Assembly: GCA_023249675.1 (NCBI GenBank)
Contig: JAHFCE010000010.1
Location: forward strand, 1-64,000
Direction: 5' to 3'
From: Elusimicrobiota bacterium
Lineage (GTDB): Bacteria > Elusimicrobiota > Elusimicrobia > UBA1565 > UBA9628
Length of the DNA: 64,000 nucleotides
Below the pieces are notes generated by a model. The model ran no database searches and was not told the DNA's origin. It saw only the letters and a list, made by a program, of their open reading frames with translations. The position numbers and the translations under genes are program-made. Positions 42,180-51,049 of the stretch are shown piece by piece; positions within the stretch are counted from its first letter, which is position 1; each line of letters begins with the position of its first letter.

Positions 42180-43967
42180 TTATTGAGCCTGGAGCTGGTG
42201 GAAGCGGCGGTAGAGGCCGTCCTCGCGCGCGATGAGTTCGTCGTGCGTGCCGGACTCGACGATACGGCCGTGGTCGAGCACGATGATCCGGTCGGCGTTT
42301 CGGATCGTGCCGAGGCGATGGGCGATCACGAGCATCGCGCGATTGCGCGACAGTTCAGTCATCGCGTCCTGGATCAGCTTTTCCGTCACGGAGTCCATCG
42401 CGCTGGTGGCCTCGTCGAGGATCAGGATGGGGGAGTTCCTGAGGAACGCGCGCGCGATGGCCACGCGTTGGCGCTGGCCTCCGGACAGACGGACGCCGCG
42501 CTCGCCGAGCATCGTCTTCTCCCTGAGCGGCAGCCTGCCGACGAATTCATCGGCGCGCGCGCGTCGCAGGGCGTCGTGGAATTGCGAGTCGGCGCAGTCC
42601 GGCGCGCCGTAGCGGATGTTGTTCTCGAGCGTGTCGTCGAAGATGAAAGTATCCTGGCTGACGACGCTGACCAGGCGCGTCCAGTCCTCGCGGCGCAGTT
42701 CCGGGAGGGGAATGCCGTCGACCGTGACGCGTCCCTCCGTCGGGTCGAACAGGCGCAGGAGAAGGCGCGCGAGGGTCGTCTTGCCCGCGCCGGAGCCGCC
42801 GACGACGGCCAGCATCTCGAGGCGCCCGAGGACCAGAGAGATCCCCTGCAGGGAGTCTTCCTGGGCCTGAGGATAGCGGAAGCTCACGTCATGGAAGACG
42901 ATGCGTTCGTCAACGGAGTTTTTTCGCCGTGTTCCCCACCGCAGAGTCGTCAGCCCTTTCTCGGAGAGTATTCCGGGGAGCCTATTCATTCGCGATAAGA
43001 ACTCCGCCATATGGACGCGGCCGTCGTTGATCGCGGTGACTTTCGGAATGATGCGCGTGACAACGAACATGAACCCCAGCAGGTCTGCGCCCCGGATCGA
43101 GAGTCGGGAGACCGCCAGATAGACGATCACGCAGAGCAGTCCGTCGCCAAGCACGCCCTCGCAGAAGGCGTTGCGCGCCTTCGTGACGGCAATTGTCCTG
43201 GCGTTGCTCTCGATGGCTCGCGCCATCGCCGAGAAGCGGGCTTTCTCCTGTTCCTCGGTGCCGAAGGACTTGATGACATCGATGCCCTGGTGGACGGCGG
43301 TCAGCAGAGACTTCATCTCCGTGCGCAGCCGGCCATGCTCCAGGCCGTGGGCGTGCACTTGTTTGACGAACTGCCCGGAGACGGCGTAGCGAAGCGCGCC
43401 CAGAACGGCGACGGCCAACGTCAGACGCCACGACACATACAGCGCGACGGACGCGTAGACGAGGATGGAGAGCGAACTTGCCGCGATGATGATCGCAAAG
43501 GTGAAGGCGTTGCCGACGTAATCGACCTCACTCTCGACTACCTGAGCCAGCTCCGCGCTGGAGCCGGCCGTGAAATAGAAGAGATGAGATGAGATGATGC
43601 GCGAGAACGCCTCCTCGCGCAGGTCCGCCATCAGCGGATCGTAGATGCGTGCGGAGACCGTCGACACGCCGTGCTTCAGGATCAGCGCTCCCAGAATGAC
43701 GATAAAAATCAGCGTGATGAAGGCTCCGACCGACGGCTCCAGTCCGACAGCACCCAGCGCTGTAATTACCGGCCGGGCAGCCGGCCGTGATAAGAACGCC
43801 TCGCCGTGCTGCACGTACTCGATCAGGGGAAAGAACAGACCGATGCCCAGACCCTCGCTCAGAGATGCTCCCAGCATCAGCGCGCCCAAGCCCATGATGC
43901 GCGCGCGGTAGCGCTTCAGCGCACCGAGATACGGGGAAACGTGAGCGACGAACTGTCGCGGATTCAT
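42180..43967 (-). CDS. ABC exporter, fused membrane and ATPase domains (MsbA/PglK-like)
   Basis: A 595-residue half-transporter. The start is ATG 43967, coupled by ATGA to the upstream gene. Six membrane helices occupy about residues 20-310. The ATPase has Walker A VVGGSGAGKTTLA, Q-loop VVSQDTFIFDDT, signature RLSGGQRQRVAIARA, Walker B LILDEATSAMD and the H-loop IAHRLGT. This type flips lipid A (MsbA) or lipid-linked oligosaccharide (PglK). As the last gene of the pseudaminic-acid-type unit it may export a lipid-linked glycan in parallel to the Wzx fusion at 22 kb. Confidence 0.92.
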   Translation of the reverse strand: MNPRQFVAHVSPYLGALKRYRARIMGLGALMLGASLSEGLGIGLFFPLIEYVQHGEAFLSRPAARPVITALGAVGLEPSVGAFITLIFIVILGALILKHGVSTVSARIYDPLMADLREEAFSRIISSHLFYFTAGSSAELAQVVESEVDYVGNAFTFAIIIAASSLSILVYASVALYVSWRLTLAVAVLGALRYAVSGQFVKQVHAHGLEHGRLRTEMKSLLTAVHQGIDVIKSFGTEEQEKARFSAMARAIESNARTIAVTKARNAFCEGVLGDGLLCVIVYLAVSRLSIRGADLLGFMFVVTRIIPKVTAINDGRVHMAEFLSRMNRLPGILSEKGLTTLRWGTRRKNSVDERIVFHDVSFRYPQAQEDSLQGISLVLGRLEMLAVVGGSGAGKTTLARLLLRLFDPTEGRVTVDGIPLPELRREDWTRLVSVVSQDTFIFDDTLENNIRYGAPDCADSQFHDALRRARADEFVGRLPLREKTMLGERGVRLSGGQRQRVAIARAFLRNSPILILDEATSAMDSVTEKLIQDAMTELSRNRAMLVIAHRLGTIRNADRIIVLDHGRIVESGTHDELIAREDGLYRRFHQLQAQ

Positions 43968-45700
43968 CGGGTGGAGGGCTCCTCGCGGACTTCCTTCAGC
44001 CATGCGTCAAGCCAGTCGGGGCTGGACCGTGCGAAGTTCCTCGCGAACGTTCGGTGTGCGGCGCGTCGCTCGGGCTCGTCCCACCACGCGCGAGGATCGG
44101 CGTAGATGAGGCCAACCTGCGCGGCGGCTTCCTCCGGCGAGTCAAAGAGGATCCTGACTGTCTTGAGCGCCTCGACGAATGGGCGCGCCGCGTCGCGCAA
44201 CGGCCAGGCGTCTTCCCGCCAACTCAGGACCGAAGGGATGTCTGCGGCCATCGCCTCCAACAGAGGGGTCGACGGACAATCGAAGACCGCGAGCCGGACC
44301 TCCCGCAAACGGTGGGCGAAGGGGGATTCGGGATCGTCGAAGCGCGTGTCCGGGCAGAGTTCCTGGATGCGCTCGCGGTGCTTCCACCCCCAGTCGCGTC
44401 GGTAAAGACGCAAGCGCGTTCGGCTGCGCGCGGGTTCAGGGAGCGCGCGCAGGAGCCGGGATTGGCGGTTGAGATAATCGAAGGCCAGGGTGTTGTTGTT
44501 GGCGCGTATCAGCCGGACGTTATGAAGGTCGAGAGGGGTCGAGACGTAGAGGACCTCATCGCCGGAACGCGTCGCGCCGTTGCGCGACAGCATGGGCGGG
44601 GGCAGATCCCGGAGCTTTAAGTCGCGCTCCGTTTTTGACCAACCCCAACAGTAGTAGCGGTCGCTCACGGAGCGCTCGAAGTCTTCGGCCGGGCTGTAGT
44701 CCATCATCCCGTAGCTGCCCCCGTGTTGGCAGCCCCAGAGTTCGGCGCCCCGCTCGACGCACTCGGCCGCTGCGAATTTGAAGGAATCGGCGTAGTGGCA
44801 GTCGACGGTCGTGAAGGCGGCGCGCGGGGTCCGCCCGAGATGGGAACGCGTGAAGTTCACGGCGTCGGCGTATCCTTCAAGAAACAGGGTCGGCAGGTGG
44901 TGGGGCAGGGCGTTGATGAAGATCCGCTCGAACTCATCGCGCGCCTGGAGCCGGCGGAGGCCTTGGCGGCGTTCATCGGGGATGGGGGCGGGGGAGTCGG
45001 GCAATTCGGCCAGGTAAGGCAGGGTTTTGAAGCGGGATCCAAGGATCAGCCGCAGGCGCTCGCCGCGGCTTAAACCCAGTTCCGAGATAAGTATTTCTCC
45101 AGCACCCGCGCGCGCGCAGGCGGTCAAGGCCCAGGTCAACGCCCGTTTGGCCCGCCTTTTGAAGCCGGGGCGCGGCTGCGGCGCTGTCGGTTCGGACAGC
45201 GCGCGGACGGGCGAGTCGGGCATCTTCGCGGCGAGGATGTGAGAGAACATCTGCAGGTGGAAGAAATGTCCTGCTGTCAGCCGCATGAAATCGGCCGTGC
45301 TGCGGGGAGTTTGGTCACACGCCGGATCCAGCCGGAACGTACGCAGAGAGGGCTCCAGCTTGAGGGCGTCTTCGACATGGACGCAATGGTCGTACATCTG
45401 CTCGACATGGTAGGTCAGCCAGGGGTCGAGCAGGATCCGCCAAGCTCGGCGGCTGCGGATGATGCCGAGCGTCCCGTTCAGGTAGGGGACCAGTTGATCG
45501 AGAAGATGGCTTGAGACATCGCGGCAGTAACTGGCGGCGGCTTGGAATCGTGCGAGGTCGCTCCAGGGATCCGCCAAGAAACGGGGGCGCAGCCTCTCCC
45601 ACTCGGGACGGCGTTCGTGCAGGGCGCACCACGGGCCGATGAAAAGCAGCTCATCGTTCTTGTCCCAAAACTCCTCGAGCGGCGTGACGGCCAGAAACAT
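43964..45700 (-). CDS. LIC12162-like putative surface glycan transferase
   Basis: A 578-residue soluble-looking protein. MFLAVTPLEEFWDKNDELLF followed by GPWC is, as I remember it, the typical N-terminus of the family named after Leptospira LIC12162 (putative O-antigen transferase). C-terminal blocks AELWGCQHGGSYGMMDYS and VFDCPSTPLLEAMAADIPSVL have a GT-B look: a His-Gly-Gly donor-loop and an E-A-M-A helix. It lies after the transketolase pair and before the ABC exporter, so it could transfer the unusual sugar of this unit. The family has no firmly known reaction. Confidence 0.75.
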   Translation of the reverse strand: MFLAVTPLEEFWDKNDELLFIGPWCALHERRPEWERLRPRFLADPWSDLARFQAAASYCRDVSSHLLDQLVPYLNGTLGIIRSRRAWRILLDPWLTYHVEQMYDHCVHVEDALKLEPSLRTFRLDPACDQTPRSTADFMRLTAGHFFHLQMFSHILAAKMPDSPVRALSEPTAPQPRPGFKRRAKRALTWALTACARAGAGEILISELGLSRGERLRLILGSRFKTLPYLAELPDSPAPIPDERRQGLRRLQARDEFERIFINALPHHLPTLFLEGYADAVNFTRSHLGRTPRAAFTTVDCHYADSFKFAAAECVERGAELWGCQHGGSYGMMDYSPAEDFERSVSDRYYCWGWSKTERDLKLRDLPPPMLSRNGATRSGDEVLYVSTPLDLHNVRLIRANNNTLAFDYLNRQSRLLRALPEPARSRTRLRLYRRDWGWKHRERIQELCPDTRFDDPESPFAHRLREVRLAVFDCPSTPLLEAMAADIPSVLSWREDAWPLRDAARPFVEALKTVRILFDSPEEAAAQVGLIYADPRAWWDEPERRAAHRTFARNFARSSPDWLDAWLKEVREEPSTR

Positions 45701-45727
45701 CAGCGCTGCCTCACGCGAGTGACGAGG

Positions 45728-46696
45728 TCATGCCGCGAGGCTGTCTGCGATTCGGAGCACGATCTGCTGTGCCGTCAGCCCGTTTCTCTCGAGCAGGTCC
45801 TTATATTCGGCGGCCTTGCCGTGGTGATCCGGAAGACCGAGAATGAGCTGGGGAGGGGCGTTCTTCAGCGTGGATTTGAACTCGGCGACCGCGCCACCCA
45901 GGCCGCCGACAACACTGTGCTCCTCGATGGTGACGATCAGTTTCGATGAGCGGCAGGCCTTTTCGATCGCGGCGGTGTCGATGGGCTTGATGGTGTGCAT
46001 GTTGATAACGCCCGTGGACACGCCCCGCTGCGACAGGAATTCGGCGGCTTGAAGGGAAGGATGGACCATGGTCCCTGCCGCGATGATGGTCACATCGCTT
46101 CCTTCACGCAGGACGTTTGCCCGACCGATTTCGAAGACGTAGTCGTCTTCGTAGACCGGGGCGGCCCCGGGGCCGCCCGTCAGGCGGAGGTAGACCGACT
46201 GGTGATGTTGGACGGCCGCCAAGGCCGCTTTGAACGTCTCGGTGCAGTCCGCCGGAGAGATGACCGTGATGCCGGGGATCGCGCGCATCACGGCCACGTC
46301 TTCAATGCAGCAGTGGCTATAGCCGAGCGGCCCCAGGACGACTCCGCTGGCGAGTCCGACCATGCACACGTTGTGGCGCATGTAGCCGAGGTTCATCTTG
46401 ATCTGTTCGCAGCAGCGCATCGTCTGGAAAGGAGCGAATGTGGCTGTGAAGACCTTCGTCCCTTCGCTGGCGAGACCCGCCGCGATGCCCATCATGTTCT
46501 GCTCGGCGATGCCGACATCGAGGAATTTATCGGGGAAGGCCTTTTTGAACCGATCGAGCCCCGCGGAGGTCGAGGTATCGCCCGTCAGGATCATGAGGTC
46601 GCCCACTTCGTTGCCGAGTTCGAGGGCGGCCAGTCCGAATGTCGCGCGCGGACCAACGGCGGACCATAGTTTGATGTTCGCTTTGGTGATGATCAT
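45728..46696 (-). CDS. Transketolase C-terminal half (pyrimidine-binding and C-terminal domains)
   Basis: The track start is moved to ATG 46696 (MIITKANIKLW), seven bases after the stop of the N-terminal half. The pyrimidine domain has the catalytic-type Glu in FLDVGIAEQNMMGIAAGLA near residue 65 and later ISPADCTETFKAAL; the C-terminal domain begins near GTMVHPSLQAAEFL. With the upstream subunit it would form a heteromeric TPP-dependent transketolase, as for split transketolases in many bacteria. Its context beside LuxC/LuxE homologues rather than sugar-phosphate genes suggests an unusual aldehyde acceptor. Confidence 0.92.
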   Translation of the reverse strand: MIITKANIKLWSAVGPRATFGLAALELGNEVGDLMILTGDTSTSAGLDRFKKAFPDKFLDVGIAEQNMMGIAAGLASEGTKVFTATFAPFQTMRCCEQIKMNLGYMRHNVCMVGLASGVVLGPLGYSHCCIEDVAVMRAIPGITVISPADCTETFKAALAAVQHHQSVYLRLTGGPGAAPVYEDDYVFEIGRANVLREGSDVTIIAAGTMVHPSLQAAEFLSQRGVSTGVINMHTIKPIDTAAIEKACRSSKLIVTIEEHSVVGGLGGAVAEFKSTLKNAPPQLILGLPDHHGKAAEYKDLLERNGLTAQQIVLRIADSLAA

Positions 46697-46703
46697 TTGA
46701 GCG

Positions 46704-47537
46704 TCAATCGACTGCCCCGAGTTCCGCCACGGCAAGCTCATGCTGCGCCTGGGTCAGAATCTTATGATGCCAATCATTGTTGTTCTCGGAGAACGAGAAG
46801 CCTTTGCCCTTGATCGTGTGGGCGATGATGGCGAGCGGTTTCCCCAGGGTGTTTCTTCGAAGGGCATCGTATAATTGGCCGACATCGTGGCCGTCGACCT
46901 CGACCGTGTCCCAGCCGAAACCGGACCACTTCGAGGCGAGGTCCCCGACGCTCATGATCTGGGCGTTGGAGCCGGTCTGTTGGAAGTTGTTTCGGTCCAG
47001 GATCGCGACCACGTTGTCGAGTTTGAAATGGGCGGCGGACATTGCCGCTTCCCAGACGGAGCCCTCGTTGCACTCCCCATCGCCCATGACTACGAAGACC
47101 TTGAAGTTTTTGTTCCGGCGCTTTCCGGCGAGAGCAACGCCGATGCCGAGGGAAAGCCCCATGCCCAGGCTCCCGTTCGAGAATTCGATGCCTTTCTCGC
47201 GGTTGATGACCGGATGCCCGATGAGATAGCTGTCGCTCTTTTCGAAGGTGAGCAGATCCTCCGCCGGAATCAGTCCGGCTTCGACCAGCGCCGTATAATA
47301 GCCAAGGCAGCCGTGCCCTTTGCTCAGGATAAAGCGGTCGCGCTCGCTCCAGGTCGGGTTGTTCTTGTCATACTTCATGACGGCGCCGTAGAGCGTCGCC
47401 GTGATCTCGATGATGGAAAGACCGCCGCCGAAATGCGAGCTGCTGGCGCCGGCCGCTAGGGACGTGTTCAGCAGGTTGCGGCGCATGCGCTTGGCCATCT
47501 TCCGGACTGCGTCCAGCGTCTGTTCTCGGACGTCCAT
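46704..47537 (-). CDS. Transketolase N-terminal half (TPP pyrophosphate-binding domain)
   Basis: The start is ATG 47537, one base past the SDR stop. SKGHGCLGYYTALVEAG is the N-terminal transketolase signature. The TPP/Mg motif is GDGECNEGSVWEAAMSAAHF near residues 148-168, followed by LDRNNFQQTG. HTIKGKGFSFSEN closes the domain, including the conserved KG-G-S near the active-site His region. At 277 aa it is a typical N-terminal half subunit. It works with the adjacent C-terminal half to move a two-carbon ketol unit. Confidence 0.92.
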   Translation of the reverse strand: MDVREQTLDAVRKMAKRMRRNLLNTSLAAGASSSHFGGGLSIIEITATLYGAVMKYDKNNPTWSERDRFILSKGHGCLGYYTALVEAGLIPAEDLLTFEKSDSYLIGHPVINREKGIEFSNGSLGMGLSLGIGVALAGKRRNKNFKVFVVMGDGECNEGSVWEAAMSAAHFKLDNVVAILDRNNFQQTGSNAQIMSVGDLASKWSGFGWDTVEVDGHDVGQLYDALRRNTLGKPLAIIAHTIKGKGFSFSENNNDWHHKILTQAQHELAVAELGAVD

Positions 47538-47538
47538 G

Positions 47539-48282
47539 TCACATGCCCCCATCGACGCGCAGAACTTGCCCCGTCATGTAGGATGACAGGTCGCTGGCCA
47601 GGAACAGCGCCGCGTTGGCTATTTCCTCGGGGCGGCCAACGCGCTTCAGGCTGATCCTCTGCAGCGTGCGTGTCAAGGCGTCCGCGGGAGTGCTCCCGGT
47701 CATCATGTCCGTCTGAGTCAGTCCGGGCGCGATGGCGTTGACCCGGATGTTTTGCGCCGCCAGCTCCCTGGCCAGGACCTTCGTCGAGGAGATGAGGGCG
47801 GCCTTGCTCGCCGCGTAGGCCGTTCGCCCCTCGTTGCCCTCGATCGCGGCGCTGGAAGAGAGGTTAATGATACTGCCGCTTTTTTGACGCGTCATGATCT
47901 TTACGATGTACTGCGTGAACAGCATCTGGGAGAAAAAATTCGTCTCGAAGACCTCCTTCATCTTCTCGACCGAGGTCATCTGGAACAGGGAAGTGAAGAT
48001 GACGCCCGCATTGTTGACCAGAACGTCTACGGGTTGTTTTGACCCGGCGATCGTTTTGCCCGCCTCCTTGACCTGACCGAGGTCCGCGAGGTCGAAGTGG
48101 AGCGGCGTGATCGTTACGCCGTTCTCCTGGGCCAGGCGAGCGGCGTCGCTGGCGAAGCGCTCGTCAGGTTTGCGTATGCATGCCCAGACGTTCGCGCCGT
48201 TTCGGGCGAAGACCTCCATTGTGGCCCTGCCGATGCCGCGATTGCAGCCCGTGATGAGCGTTGTTTTTCCTTTGAGAAGCAT
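47539..48282 (-). CDS. Classical SDR oxidoreductase (FabG-like)
   Basis: A 247-residue SDR with TGCNRGIGRATME (Cys in place of the common Gly/Ala), NNAGVIF, and the active-site residues in NLSSSAAIEG and YAASKAAL. The C-terminus, GQVLRVDGGM, is standard. It is coupled to the split transketolase (one-base gap). In this module it could reduce a beta-ketoacyl-ACP, or the ketone formed by the transketolase. The choice cannot be made from sequence. Confidence 0.88.
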   Translation of the reverse strand: MLLKGKTTLITGCNRGIGRATMEVFARNGANVWACIRKPDERFASDAARLAQENGVTITPLHFDLADLGQVKEAGKTIAGSKQPVDVLVNNAGVIFTSLFQMTSVEKMKEVFETNFFSQMLFTQYIVKIMTRQKSGSIINLSSSAAIEGNEGRTAYAASKAALISSTKVLARELAAQNIRVNAIAPGLTQTDMMTGSTPADALTRTLQRISLKRVGRPEEIANAALFLASDLSSYMTGQVLRVDGGM

Positions 48283-48288
48283 CGCGGT

Positions 48289-49365
48289 TTAGCCGACAAA
48301 ATCTTCTTTCGGGAAGATTTTTTTGGCGTCGGCGGGGTTGAAGATGGACTGGCCTTCGAAGCTCATGAATTTCTTGATGAATTCCACGTTCTCTCCGGCC
48401 AGGCAGGTGTCGCTGTATTCCCGGAAGTGCTTGATCTTAAAGCCGAACTCCGAGATCTCCTTGAGCGACTGTTCGTAGACGTTGCCGATCTTGATGTGGA
48501 CATAGGGACAGACCAGGACGTCGCCAAGCGGCGTGATGTACAGACGGTTGACCGTGTTGCACCCCAGAACGCCTGCGAATTCCTTGTCGAACGGATTCCA
48601 GATATTGCGCAGGATGTTTTTGTGGCGTTTGCGCAGTTCGATCAGGCGGGCCTTGTCCTTCTCATCGACAATGACCTCCGTCATCTTATCCAACTTCAAC
48701 CACATGCCGGATGGGACGGCCACGTTCAGAAGAGTCGTGTATGCGTTGTCCTCGGAGTACTGGCAGAGCATTTCGATGTCTTCCGAGAACGCGTTGAAAT
48801 GCCCGACGGTGATGTTCAGGTACGGGTCCATGCCGGCGTTCTTGACGTGTTTGAGCGCTTCCATCGCGCGCCGCCAGGAATCCTTGCGGCCGCGGACCCT
48901 GTCGTGCGTCGCCTCGTCCATGCTGTCGACGCTGACGGAGACGCGGCTCACCTTTGCTTCCGCCAGGCGCTTTGCCATTGCTTCATCAAGGAAGAAGCCA
49001 TTGGTCGTCAGGTAGAGGTAGAAGCGCTCCGGCTTGATGGCCTTGAGCACTTCGAACAGCTTGTCCGGCCGTAGGAGGAGCTCCCCACCCTGTAGGTCGA
49101 ACTCGAACATTCCCAACGCATCGGCCTGGTCGGCGATGCTGGCGACAAGGTCGATGGGCAGCATATCTTTCGCGTGGTCGCCCGTCGGCGCGTTCGTGAA
49201 GCAGTAAGAGCATTTCAAATTGCAGGCATTGTTGAAGTTGAGGTCTATGCCCCGCTGCTTCGTGCCGATCTGTCCGTTGTTCTTTCGGACGTAGTTATGA
49301 AAGCTTCTTAGTTTTTCCAGAAGGCGCGGCTTACTCAGCAGGCCCTGGCTGATCTTTTGACTCAT
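48289..49365 (-). CDS. Radical SAM enzyme with SPASM-like C-terminus
   Basis: The start is ATG 49365, overlapping the stop of the hotdog gene (ATGA); the track ORF extends 112 codons too far. The [4Fe-4S]-SAM cluster motif is CNLKCSYC near residues 46-53, followed by the GGE motif in LQGGELLLRPDKLF and a TTNGFFLDE block, all typical. The C-terminal region has GCNTVNRLYITPLGDVLVCP, with cysteines placed as in SPASM or twitch auxiliary domains, but not a full seven-cysteine set. The protein has 358 residues. Radical chemistry on a carrier-bound acyl or a sugar (dehydration, epimerisation or C-C change) is possible; substrate unknown. Confidence 0.88.
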   Translation of the reverse strand: MSQKISQGLLSKPRLLEKLRSFHNYVRKNNGQIGTKQRGIDLNFNNACNLKCSYCFTNAPTGDHAKDMLPIDLVASIADQADALGMFEFDLQGGELLLRPDKLFEVLKAIKPERFYLYLTTNGFFLDEAMAKRLAEAKVSRVSVSVDSMDEATHDRVRGRKDSWRRAMEALKHVKNAGMDPYLNITVGHFNAFSEDIEMLCQYSEDNAYTTLLNVAVPSGMWLKLDKMTEVIVDEKDKARLIELRKRHKNILRNIWNPFDKEFAGVLGCNTVNRLYITPLGDVLVCPYVHIKIGNVYEQSLKEISEFGFKIKHFREYSDTCLAGENVEFIKKFMSFEGQSIFNPADAKKIFPKEDFVG

Positions 49366-49856
49366 TTGATTGCCTCGCTCAAAACTTTGAAATCGTTCAG
49401 GATGTCGGGCATGACGATGGTGAAATCGGCTCGACAGGCGACCTGGCTGTTGACGGAGCCGACGCCGGAACACTGGCCTACGCCGCGCTTCCAGGACAAA
49501 AGCTTCGTCTCGATATTGAGGCGATCCCCCGGCAGTATCTTCTTCGACAGCTTGATGTTGTTCGCGGAGGTCAGGTAGGCGACCTTGCCTTTGTTGCCGG
49601 GCAGGGTCAGAACGGTTAGGGCGCACATCTGAACCAACGCTTCGATTTGCAGCATCCCCGGCATGTTCGGGTCGCCCGGGAAGTGAACCTTGAAAAACCA
49701 CTCGTCGGGCAAGAGATCTTTATAGCCTTTGGCGCTCACGCCGGGGATGATCTCTTCGGCCATGTCCATCATGAGATAGGGGGCTCGATTGCGCTGGTAT
49801 TCGTGGAGGCCTTTGAGGTCGAGCTGAAGACTTTTCATAGGATTAGGTTTCTGCAC
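49362..49856 (-). CDS. FabZ/FabA-like hotdog dehydratase
   Basis: A single hotdog of 164 aa. The active-site block HFPGDPNMPGMLQIEALVQM matches the FabZ signature H-F-P-x-x-P-x-x-P-G-V-x-x-x-E-A-h-x-Q, with both the catalytic His and Glu. RAPYLMMDMAEEI corresponds to the FabZ R-x-P-F-L-x-h-D. It probably dehydrates a beta-hydroxyacyl group on the ACP of this unit. ATG 49838 (MKSLQ) is an alternative start. It lies two bases after the LuxC-like gene. Confidence 0.9.
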   Translation of the reverse strand: MQKPNPMKSLQLDLKGLHEYQRNRAPYLMMDMAEEIIPGVSAKGYKDLLPDEWFFKVHFPGDPNMPGMLQIEALVQMCALTVLTLPGNKGKVAYLTSANNIKLSKKILPGDRLNIETKLLSWKRGVGQCSGVGSVNSQVACRADFTIVMPDILNDFKVLSEAIK

Positions 49857-49858
49857 GG

Positions 49859-51049
49859 TCAGACGACGTCGATGATCCTCGACAGGGTCTTCACGACGTC
49901 GTAGCCGTCCCAGATGACCCCAATGTCCAGCGCCTTTCCCACCGGGACGATTCGGTCTATGCCCGATAGGCGCCGACGGATGACGAAGTCCCGCAGGGCG
50001 GTTTTGTCGATTCCGAAATAGGTCAGAGTCTGATATTTCCCGTTGACGATGGGAGCGAGGACGTTTTCATTGGCGACGTCGCACTCATAGAAGTACCCGC
50101 ATGTGCCGCGGAGTGCGTCCATATCCTTCGTCAGTTTGTTCAGGCCGACACGGTACACATAATTCCCGTGCCTTCGCGTATATTTTACGTTATTTCCCTT
50201 GATCGCATCGTGACAGAAAAGCGTGTATTTGTCGACGGCATGGACGGCTGAAAGGTCGTATTTCTGCGCCGCGACCTCGGCGACTGCGGTCCAGAATTTT
50301 TCCTGCGCCGCATCCGCGCTGCCGCCTTTCCAGATGATCAAGTGCGGCGAGGAGCAGGCGTTCTGATCCATCAGGTAGGCGTCGTTGTAGAATCCTTCCG
50401 CAAGCCGTTTAAGGCTGTCCGGGTCGAGGCTCAGTATCGCCCCGGCGTCCAGTAGGCAGAATGAGTAGCGGTCGGAAAACGCGATCTCGACGCACCGGAC
50501 TGGCGCGGGCGATTTCCGGATATCCTTGATAGAGGCGTCCCCTCCCCAAATGACGCGCGCGCCGCAGTTCTCGGAGAGCGCTGCGGTGATCCGTTCGCTC
50601 CGCTCATAGCGGACGAAGGCGGTCATGGCTTTGAGTTCGGCGTATTTCGGGCTCTCGAACAGGCGCCCCAGGGTGGTGCAGATGATATCGATCTGTCGAA
50701 ATGGTTTCGTCGGGACTCGGACGATGTTCGCGTTTCCGGCGAGGAGGCCGAAAGCGAACGAGAAGGCGAAATTGATCGGCACGTTCGACGGCGTGATATG
50801 CAAGGCCAGGCCCAGGCCCAGGCGGGTCCGGCCGTCTTCAAACTGCGATTGGAGTTGGGTGATATTCGCTTTCCGGCACCAGAAGGCGAATGCCATCACG
50901 TCAGGATAGGCCGTGGCCTCCTTGGAGGCGCGCAGTTCGGATGAGAGATCGTTCAGCAGATCGCAGGCGAGAGGATGATAGGGGGCGAGGGGGACAGCGG
51001 AGACCGCCTGGCTTCCGAGAAGGTAGACGACGGGATTAGGCGGGTTCAT
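49859..51049 (-). CDS. LuxC-like acyl-CoA/acyl-protein reductase
   Basis: The family (PF05893) reduces an activated acyl group to an aldehyde with NADPH. Aldehyde-dehydrogenase-like blocks include ITPSNVPINFAFSFAFGLLAGN for the cofactor and the active-site Cys in YLMDQNACSSPHLII. Length (396 aa) is slightly below that of luminous-bacteria LuxC (about 480 aa). In Lux systems LuxE passes an acyl group to LuxC; a LuxE-like gene overlaps upstream by 14 bases. No luxAB or luxD is present, so the aldehyde is not for light production. Confidence 0.9.
   Translation of the reverse strand: MNPPNPVVYLLGSQAVSAVPLAPYHPLACDLLNDLSSELRASKEATAYPDVMAFAFWCRKANITQLQSQFEDGRTRLGLGLALHITPSNVPINFAFSFAFGLLAGNANIVRVPTKPFRQIDIICTTLGRLFESPKYAELKAMTAFVRYERSERITAALSENCGARVIWGGDASIKDIRKSPAPVRCVEIAFSDRYSFCLLDAGAILSLDPDSLKRLAEGFYNDAYLMDQNACSSPHLIIWKGGSADAAQEKFWTAVAEVAAQKYDLSAVHAVDKYTLFCHDAIKGNNVKYTRRHGNYVYRVGLNKLTKDMDALRGTCGYFYECDVANENVLAPIVNGKYQTLTYFGIDKTALRDFVIRRRLSGIDRIVPVGKALDIGVIWDGYDVVKTLSRIIDVV

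Noticed and set aside
42201-42215. GGCGGTAG, resembling an ops/JUMPstart element for RfaH
   Set aside because: It is on the plus strand inside the 3' end of the minus-strand ABC gene, so it is antisense to transcription and likely chance; a similar string occurs near 34945, also antisense.
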